DNA from: Pseudomonadota bacterium
GTDB taxonomy: Bacteria > Pseudomonadota > Alphaproteobacteria > Rhizobiales > Xanthobacteraceae
Reading direction: 5' to 3'
DNA: 9,604 bases
Assembly (NCBI GenBank): GCA_023432845.1
Contig: JAEZEY010000144.1
Span: 1-9,604 of the forward strand
Shown: in pieces, positions 4,840 through 9,604 of the stretch
Position numbering within the stretch: the stretch's first letter is position 1
How the letters are laid out: the number at the start of each line of letters is the position of its first letter
The notes under the pieces: generated by a model
What the model saw: only the letters and a program-made list of their open reading frames with translations
Database searches by the model: none
What the model was told of the DNA's origin: nothing
Made by a program: the position numbers and the translations under genes

Positions 4840-7800
4840 ATGTCTGCCTTTATCAACTACGCCATCTCGCACGCGCGCCTGACCCTGGCGACGCTCGCCT
4901 TTCTGCTGGTCGCGGGCCTCATCGCCTATCAGACCATCCCGAAAGAGGCCGAGCCCGCCGTCAAGGTGCCGATCATCTATGTGCAGTTGACGCAGCGAGG
5001 CATCAGTCCGGAAGACGCCGAGCGTCTGCTGATCCGCCCGGTCGAGACGCAGCTCAAGTCCGTGACGAGCGTCAAGGAAATGCGCGCCACCGGCTATGAA
5101 GGCGGCGGTTATGTGCTGCTCGAGTTCGAAGCCGGCTTCAATTCCGACGCAGCGCTCGCCGACGTGCGCGCCAAGGTCGATCAGGCAAAGCGCGATCTTC
5201 CGCGCGACGCCGACGAGCCGTCGGTGCAGGAAGTCAACCTGTCGCTCTATCCGGTGTTGGTCGTGACATTGGCCGGCAACGTGCCGGAGCGCACCTTGCT
5301 GCGCATCGCGCGCGAGGCCAAGAACCAGATCGAGCAGCAACCGGGCGTGCTCAAGGCGGAATTGCGCGGCGCGCGCGACGAGGCCGTCGAGGTCGTCGCC
5401 GAGCCGATGCTGATGAAGAGCTACGGCATCTCCATCGATCAGCTCATTCAGGTGACGCAGCAGTCCAACAGCCTGATCGCAGCCGGCGCGCTGGAAAGCG
5501 CGACTGGTCGCTTCGCCGTCAAGGTGCCGGGCCTGATCGAGCAGCCGCGGGACATGCTCAACATCCCGGTCGTCTCGACCGCCGGTGCATCGGTCGCGCT
5601 CGGCGACATCGCTACCGTCCGCCCGACCTTCAAGGACGCGACCTCGGTAACGCGCGTCAATGGCCGTCCGGCCATGGCCATCGAAGTGTCCAAGCGCACC
5701 GGCGCCAATCTGATCGAAACCGTCGATGCGGTGAAGAAGCAGGTCGCGGCGATGCAGAAGGTCTGGCCGGAAGGCGTCGAGGTCGGCTTCACCCAGGATA
5801 AATCCAAGATCATCCGCCAGATGCTGGCCGACCTGCAGAACTCGGTCGCCACCGGTGTGCTGCTGGTCGCCGTCATCATCCTGTTCGCGCTCGGCTTCCG
5901 CGCCTCGCTGTTCATCGGAATCGCGATCCCGGCCTCGTTTCTGGCTGGCGTGCTCGGTCTTCAGCTCGCGGGACTGACGGTGAACATCGTTGTGCTGTTT
6001 TCGCTCATTCTCGCCGTCGGCATGCTGGTGGACGACGCCATTATCGTTTCCGAATATGCCGAACGGCGCATGTCGGAAGGCATGCCGCCGAAGGAAGCCT
6101 ATGCCCAGGCAGCGGTGCGCATGTCGGGCCCGGTGATCGCGGCGACCGCCACGCGCGTTGCTGCGTTTTCGCCGCTACTGTTCTGGCCGGGCATCGTCGG
6201 CGAATTCATGAAGTACATGCCGATCACGCTGATCGCGACCTTGTCCGCGTCACTCGCCGTGGCGCTGTTCTTCAAGCCGACCCTCGGGGCGCTGCTCGGC
6301 CGCGCCTCGCCGGTCCCGCATGATGATCGCGCCTCGGACAAGGGCCTCTACATGCGCACGGTGCGCTTCGCCCTGCACCGGCCGGTCCTCATTCTCGGTC
6401 TCGCTGTCGGCCTGCTGGTCGTGGTGATCGGCGCCTATGGCAAGCTCGGTAATGGCGTCGAATTCTTCCCCAGCGTCGAACCCGATTACGGTCAGGTCAT
6501 CGTCCATGCGCGCGGCAACCTGTCCCTCGACGAAAAGGACAAGACGCTGGCGCAGGTCGAGAAGACGGTGCTCGCGACCGACGGGCTCGAAACCGTTTAT
6601 ACGCGCGTCGGTGAACAGCCGCGCGGTTCCAGCGAAATCACCGAGGACACGATCGGCGTCATCCAGTTCGAGTTTGCCGACTGGCAGAAGCGCCTGCCGG
6701 CGCATGCCATCATGGACCAGATCCGCGAGCGCACGCAGTCCATCCCCGGCGTGCTGATCGAGGTGACGGCGCCGCGCGCGGGCCCGCCGACCGGCAAGCC
6801 GATCCAGGTGCAACTCGCGGCCCTCGATCCGGCCAAGCTGCCCGCCGCCGCCAAGATGGTCGCCGAGGCGCTGTCGAAAATGCCGGAGGTCCGCGACCTC
6901 GACGACGGTCTGCCGCTGCCGGGCATCGACTGGAAGATCAATGTCAACAAGACCGAAGCGGCCAAATACGGCGCAGGTCTGACCGCCGTCGGCAACGCCG
7001 TGCAGCTTGTGACCAACGGCGTCAAGGTCACCGAGTATCGGCCCTCCGACAACGACAAGGCGGTCGATATCATCGTCCGCTTCCCGGAGGACCGCCGCAG
7101 CCTTGACCAAATTGACGAATTGCGCGTGCAGACGCAGGCCGGCTACGTGCCGATCGGCAATTTCGTCGAGCGCGTGCCGGCGCAGCGTGTCGGCTACATC
7201 AACCGCGTCAACGGCAATCGCGTCATGACCGTGTCATCGAACATTGCCGACGGCGCGCAGAACGCGGTGGTGCAGAAGAAGGTTATCGACACGCTGGACA
7301 GCATGAATCTCGGCGACGGCGTCACCTTCAAGTTGAAGGGCGAGGACGAAGAGCGCGAAAAGGCCGGCGACTTCCTCGGCAAGGCCTTCGGCACCGCGTT
7401 GTTCCTGATTTTCGCGATCCTGCTGGCGCAGTTCAACCGCTTCATTTCGGTCGGGCTGGTGCTGTCGGCGGTGGTGTTGTCAACCATCGGGGTGCTGCTC
7501 GGCCTCATGATCATGGGTCAGCCTTTCGGCGTCGTGATGACCGGCATCGGCGTGATCGCCAACGCCGGTGTGATCGTGAACAACAACATCGTCTTGATCG
7601 ATACATATGACCGGCTGCGTAGCGAAGGGCAGAACGCCTACGAAGCGATCCTCGAGACATGTCGCGAGCGCGCGCGTCCGGTGGTGCTCACCGCTGTCAC
7701 CGCGATCCTCGGCGTGCTGCCAATCGCCTTCGGCATCAATCTCGAATTCGTGCATCGCGAAATCACGATCGGCGCGCCGGCCACGCAGTGGTGGATCAGC

Positions 7801-7965
7801 CTGTCGACCGCGATCGTCTTCGGTCTCGGCTTCGCGACCGTGTTGACGTTGATCGTGACGCCGGCGGCGCTGATGGCCATCGCCAATCTCGCTCAGAAGC
7901 GCGACCGCTCGCGCGAGCGCCGCGTCGCGCGTCGGCTGGCGAAGCAGGGCGTGCCGGCGGAGTAG
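4840..7965 (+). CDS. RND family efflux transporter permease
   Basis: A 1041-residue inner-membrane proton-driven pump, the usual length for the AcrB/HAE superfamily. It starts at ATG 4840, with GGGGG about nine bases upstream and an in-frame TGA directly before it. The layout is the duplicated RND fold: TM1 at about 12-31, a first periplasmic porter region to about 330, TM2-6 from about 336 to 490, TM7 at about 514-533, a second periplasmic loop, then TM8-12 from about 848. TM4 carries the paired proton-relay aspartates in LAVGMLVDDAIIV (Asp398, Asp399). In TM10 the sequence is GVIVNNNIVLID, so Asn914 sits where AcrB has Lys940; Asn here is seen in other RND subgroups. Substrate cannot be predicted; drugs, solvents or lipophilic signals are all possible. 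It is the third gene of the tetR operon, set apart from the adaptor by a palindromic repeat, and its stop is 8 bases from a convergent gene. Confidence 0.95.
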   Translation: MSAFINYAISHARLTLATLAFLLVAGLIAYQTIPKEAEPAVKVPIIYVQLTQRGISPEDAERLLIRPVETQLKSVTSVKEMRATGYEGGGYVLLEFEAGFNSDAALADVRAKVDQAKRDLPRDADEPSVQEVNLSLYPVLVVTLAGNVPERTLLRIAREAKNQIEQQPGVLKAELRGARDEAVEVVAEPMLMKSYGISIDQLIQVTQQSNSLIAAGALESATGRFAVKVPGLIEQPRDMLNIPVVSTAGASVALGDIATVRPTFKDATSVTRVNGRPAMAIEVSKRTGANLIETVDAVKKQVAAMQKVWPEGVEVGFTQDKSKIIRQMLADLQNSVATGVLLVAVIILFALGFRASLFIGIAIPASFLAGVLGLQLAGLTVNIVVLFSLILAVGMLVDDAIIVSEYAERRMSEGMPPKEAYAQAAVRMSGPVIAATATRVAAFSPLLFWPGIVGEFMKYMPITLIATLSASLAVALFFKPTLGALLGRASPVPHDDRASDKGLYMRTVRFALHRPVLILGLAVGLLVVVIGAYGKLGNGVEFFPSVEPDYGQVIVHARGNLSLDEKDKTLAQVEKTVLATDGLETVYTRVGEQPRGSSEITEDTIGVIQFEFADWQKRLPAHAIMDQIRERTQSIPGVLIEVTAPRAGPPTGKPIQVQLAALDPAKLPAAAKMVAEALSKMPEVRDLDDGLPLPGIDWKINVNKTEAAKYGAGLTAVGNAVQLVTNGVKVTEYRPSDNDKAVDIIVRFPEDRRSLDQIDELRVQTQAGYVPIGNFVERVPAQRVGYINRVNGNRVMTVSSNIADGAQNAVVQKKVIDTLDSMNLGDGVTFKLKGEDEEREKAGDFLGKAFGTALFLIFAILLAQFNRFISVGLVLSAVVLSTIGVLLGLMIMGQPFGVVMTGIGVIANAGVIVNNNIVLIDTYDRLRSEGQNAYEAILETCRERARPVVLTAVTAILGVLPIAFGINLEFVHREITIGAPATQWWISLSTAIVFGLGFATVLTLIVTPAALMAIANLAQKRDRSRERRVARRLAKQGVPAE

Positions 7966-7973
7966 GTCAGACG

Positions 7974-8219
7974 CTAAAGCTTGATCTTGCCAAACACGGC
8001 GACATCGAGATTGGCATCGGGGCTTTTCAGCCCCATGCCGGCGGTGACGCTGTCGCCAGGCTTCAGCGTGCCGTCGGCGATGGCCTTGCGCAGGCGCTTT
8101 TCGATCTCGCGCCGCGTGGCGTGATCAATTGACTTCATGAACTGGCTGACTGCGGCTTCGATGGCCTGATCTCGCGCCGTCTGGGCCGGCTTCGCCTTGG
8201 TCGATACGGGGCTCCGCAT
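7974..8219 (-). CDS. Small conserved-type protein, resembling DUF6494
   Basis: An 81-residue cytoplasmic protein from ATG 8219; no clear ribosome site lies upstream. The N-terminal 18 residues are polar and basic (MRSPVSTKAKPAQTARDQ). The core follows: an amphipathic helix IEAAVSQFMKSID, then ATRREIEKRLRKAIADG, and a predicted beta part TLKPGDSVTAGMGLKSPD closing with LDVAVFGKIKL. The pattern 'short helix, QREIE-like helix, then a beta region ending in a G-x-I strand' recalls the DUF6494 proteins of Proteobacteria. I am recalling that resemblance, not matching it, and the function is unknown. The gene is convergent with the RND permease (8 bases between stops, no terminator) and divergent from the bactofilin gene, so overlapping antisense 3' ends are likely. 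Confidence 0.75.
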   Translation of the reverse strand: MRSPVSTKAKPAQTARDQAIEAAVSQFMKSIDHATRREIEKRLRKAIADGTLKPGDSVTAGMGLKSPDANLDVAVFGKIKL

Positions 8220-8277
8220 GGCGACATTAAGCGTTTCGCCGGCGCTTTAATCAAGTTCGGAAGCGGCGATCGACGGC

Positions 8278-8290
8278 CGTTAAGTTAACG
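8278..8290. promoter_or_regulatory. TTAA-containing palindrome in the divergent spacer
   Basis: CGTTAA-G-TTAACG is a perfect inverted repeat about a single central base, in the 169-bp spacer between the small minus-strand gene and bactofilin. Two more TTAA lie nearby at 8227-8230 and 8247-8250, which is a lot of TTAA for such GC-rich DNA. It could be an operator for either divergent gene. The spacing does not fit the CtrA pattern TTAA-N7-TTAA. The same spacer holds a GC palindrome, GCCGGGCCCGGC (8325-8336), and a CCGCG/CGCGG repeat (8339-8358) nearer the bactofilin start. Confidence 0.35.
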
Positions 8291-8388
8291 CCGCGCGCGT
8301 TAGTGATGAATCGGCTTTGCGCTGGCCGGGCCCGGCGACCGCGGTATTTTTGTCGCGGGATAGGGATCGCAATCAACAAGGTGCTGCC

Positions 8389-8907
8389 GTGAGCTTCATG
8401 TCCAAGGATTATTCGGCCGTCGAGGCCCGCCCGGGCTCTGCAACCAAAGTGCAGCCCGATATCGTCACCACTTTCGGCCCCGGCATGCTGGTGACCGGCA
8501 ATGTCGTCTGCGCCGGCGCCGTACAGGTGTTCGGCCGCGTGCTCGGCGACATCCGCGCCGCGCATCTCATCATCGGCGAGGGCGCCTATGTCGAGGGCAA
8601 CGTCACCGCGCTCGATGCTATCGTGCAGGGCTCCTTCAAGGGCACCATCCACGGCAATAGCGTGAAGCTCCAGGGCAATGCCCGCATCGAGGGCGAGGTC
8701 TACAACAAGTCGCTCAGCATCGAGCCGAATGTCGTGTTCGAAGGTTCCTCGCGCCGCCTCGACCGTCCGATCGACGCCCCGAGCGCCAATGAGGTCGCAG
8801 GTAACCGCGACTTCGCGCCGCTGGCTCCTGTGGCCGAGCCGCTCGACCTCATGCCGCAGCAATATGCGGGCGCCCCGGCCGGTATCGACAACGACGTGCT
8901 GGTCTGA
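8389..8907 (+). CDS. Bactofilin (polymer-forming cytoskeletal protein)
   Basis: A 172-residue protein. I chose GTG 8389 because AAGG sits 7 bases upstream; ATG 8398, three codons later, is the alternative but leaves the ribosome site too far away. The first 25 residues are a polar, disordered-looking tail. Residues about 28-125 are the bactofilin (DUF583) domain, a right-handed beta-helix built of short repeats with regular Gly and small hydrophobics: TGNVVCAGAVQVFGRVLGDI, then LIIGEGAYVEGNVTA, IVQGSFKGTIHG and ARIEGEVYNKSLSIEPNVVF. The C-terminal 45 residues are Pro/Ala-rich and probably unstructured. Bactofilins self-assemble without nucleotide into filaments at the inner membrane and act as scaffolds for cell-wall synthesis, stalk growth or pole organisation in alphaproteobacteria. 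No peptidase or other known partner gene is adjacent. It appears to be a single-gene unit ending at a terminator. Confidence 0.93.
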   Translation: MSFMSKDYSAVEARPGSATKVQPDIVTTFGPGMLVTGNVVCAGAVQVFGRVLGDIRAAHLIIGEGAYVEGNVTALDAIVQGSFKGTIHGNSVKLQGNARIEGEVYNKSLSIEPNVVFEGSSRRLDRPIDAPSANEVAGNRDFAPLAPVAEPLDLMPQQYAGAPAGIDNDVLV

Positions 8908-8935
8908 TCGCATCAATCGATCCGTCATCGCACCC

Positions 8936-8964
8936 GGGGCGCGGCCGAAAGGCGGCGCCCCTTT
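8936..8964 (+). terminator. Intrinsic terminator after bactofilin
   Basis: GGGGCGC (8936-8942) pairs with GCGCCCC (8955-8961). Inside, past one G-G mismatch, GCC (8944-8946) pairs with GGC (8951-8953) around the stable tetraloop GAAA. TTT follows at once, then CCATTTT. It starts 28 bases after the bactofilin stop. The short T-run makes it weaker on paper than the terminator at 444-472, but its position fits well. Confidence 0.8.
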
Positions 8965-8992
8965 CCATTTTGCGGCGCAACGCGGCGGTGGT

Positions 8993-9009
8993 TTTGCCCA
9001 TTGGGCAAA
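8993..9009. promoter_or_regulatory. Perfect inverted repeat upstream of the TRAP permease gene
   Basis: TTTGCCC (8993-8999) and GGGCAAA (9003-9009) are exact complements around ATT, 89 bases before the TRAP gene start and outside the bactofilin terminator. No T-run follows, so an operator or promoter-region site is more likely than a terminator. I could not identify a good -35/-10 pair next to it. The regulator is unknown. Confidence 0.4.
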
Positions 9010-9098
9010 CGTGTTATGGGCGGACCCGGGGCGGAGGGTCTCTGGGGCAGGGCGCGAGGCCGGCCGACCGTGCGAGACACTGAAAATCTGAGGGGACG

Positions 9099-9604
9099 AT
9101 GACGGCGGATGAGAAATTTGAAGTTTCTGCCGAGGACCAGATCTCGGCCGAAGCGCTGCGCAAAGCTGAGGAATACGTCCAGCAGGAAGAGGGCGCGGCG
9201 AACAGGCTGACCGGATGGGTCGGTATCGGTGTGACCGCCATTGCCGTGGCGATGACCGTATTCCACCTTTACGCGGCCTATGAGATCGTCCCGACGCAGC
9301 CGCTGCGATACACCCATCTCGCTTTCGTTCTGGTCCTCACCTTTTTGCTGTTCCCGCTGAGCGCGCGGTTCCGCAACCGCATCGAATGGTTCGACGTGCT
9401 GGCTGGCCTGCTCGCCGTCGGCATCATGCTTTACGCGCTGATGGGTGGCGACGACTTCACCGATCGCGCCGCGGTGCCGAACCAGTGGGACGTCATCCTC
9501 GGCGTTGCGCTGATCGTGCTGGTGCTGGAGGCGTCGCGCCGCACCGCCGGCCCGATCATGCCGGTCGTGGGCATCCTGTTTCTCGCCTATGCCCTGTTCG
9601 GGGA
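9099..9604 (+). CDS. TRAP transporter permease, fused 4TM/12TM type (3' truncated)
   Basis: ATG 9099 follows AGGGG (9091-9095), and the frame stays open to the window edge, giving the first 168 residues. An acidic cytoplasmic N-terminus of about 36 residues is followed by hydrophobic helices at about 39-60, 70-89, 99-116, 132-144 and from 152. The signature PNQWDVILGVALIVLVLEASRR and TAGPIMPVVGILFLAYALFG matches the start of the fused small-plus-large TRAP permeases, which work with a TAXI-type periplasmic binding protein to take up organic acids using a sodium or proton gradient. Complete proteins of this kind are about 600-900 residues, so most lies beyond the window. The binding-protein gene is not visible here and may lie downstream. 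It is separated from bactofilin by a terminator and an operator-like repeat, so it is a separate transcription unit. Confidence 0.9.
   Translation, partial: MTADEKFEVSAEDQISAEALRKAEEYVQQEEGAANRLTGWVGIGVTAIAVAMTVFHLYAAYEIVPTQPLRYTHLAFVLVLTFLLFPLSARFRNRIEWFDVLAGLLAVGIMLYALMGGDDFTDRAAVPNQWDVILGVALIVLVLEASRRTAGPIMPVVGILFLAYALFG

Noticed and set aside
3931..5340. A 469-codon open frame on the minus strand across adaptor, repeat and permease.
   Set aside because: It is antisense to two clear genes, reads as low-complexity Arg/Asp/His/Leu-rich sequence typical of high-GC shadow frames, and runs through the palindromic repeat.
6250..7110. A 286-codon minus-strand open frame inside the permease gene.
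   Set aside because: Same kind of shadow frame; no domain, no start context, and full overlap with a conserved gene.
1..9604. tRNA, rRNA, CRISPR, insertion sequence, prophage or defence system.
   Set aside because: No matching genes, repeat-spacer pattern or terminal repeats were seen. Apart from the operon repeat, the window looks like core chromosome.

Overview
The window is about 9.6 kb of GC-rich bacterial DNA with tightly packed genes on both strands. The gene families point to an alphaproteobacterium of the order Hyphomicrobiales (Bradyrhizobium, Rhodopseudomonas or Xanthobacteraceae type): a DUF3297 protein, a short exported SH3 protein with a Pro/Tyr-rich tail, a bactofilin, a TAXI-type fused TRAP permease, and a GC-rich palindromic intergenic repeat. 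This placement is inferred from family content, not from a marker gene.

Left part (1-2795). The window opens inside the C-terminal molybdopterin-dinucleotide domain of a formate dehydrogenase alpha subunit. A 13-bp perfect terminator hairpin follows and can serve both strands. A minus-strand cluster comes next: DUF3297 protein, then a two-helix membrane protein, then a 67-residue charged protein. A divergent intergenic region with several hairpins and a possible 29-codon leader ORF precedes the SH3-domain gene on the plus strand. Convergent to that are a small exported protein and the fluoride channel gene crcB on the minus strand.

Centre (2885-7965). This is a self-contained efflux operon: a promoter with a palindromic operator, a TetR-family regulator, a membrane-fusion (periplasmic adaptor) protein that overlaps it by four bases (ATGA), and a 1041-residue RND permease. 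The likely circuit is that the TetR protein binds the palindrome near its own transcription start and so represses the whole operon until a ligand releases it. No outer-membrane channel gene is present, so one encoded elsewhere would have to be shared. The 126-bp gap between adaptor and permease holds a two-hairpin palindromic repeat, the most unusual feature of the operon.

Right part (7974-9604). A small conserved-looking protein gene lies convergent to the permease gene. After a divergent spacer rich in TTAA motifs and palindromes comes a bactofilin gene (polymer-forming cytoskeletal protein) with its own GNRA-capped terminator. The window ends inside the N-terminal part of a TRAP-type transporter permease.

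I found no tRNA, rRNA, CRISPR array, insertion sequence or phage gene. Most of the window is ordinary chromosomal content. The points worth a second look are the repeat inside the RND operon, the hairpin/leader arrangement ahead of the SH3 gene, and several operator-like palindromes.
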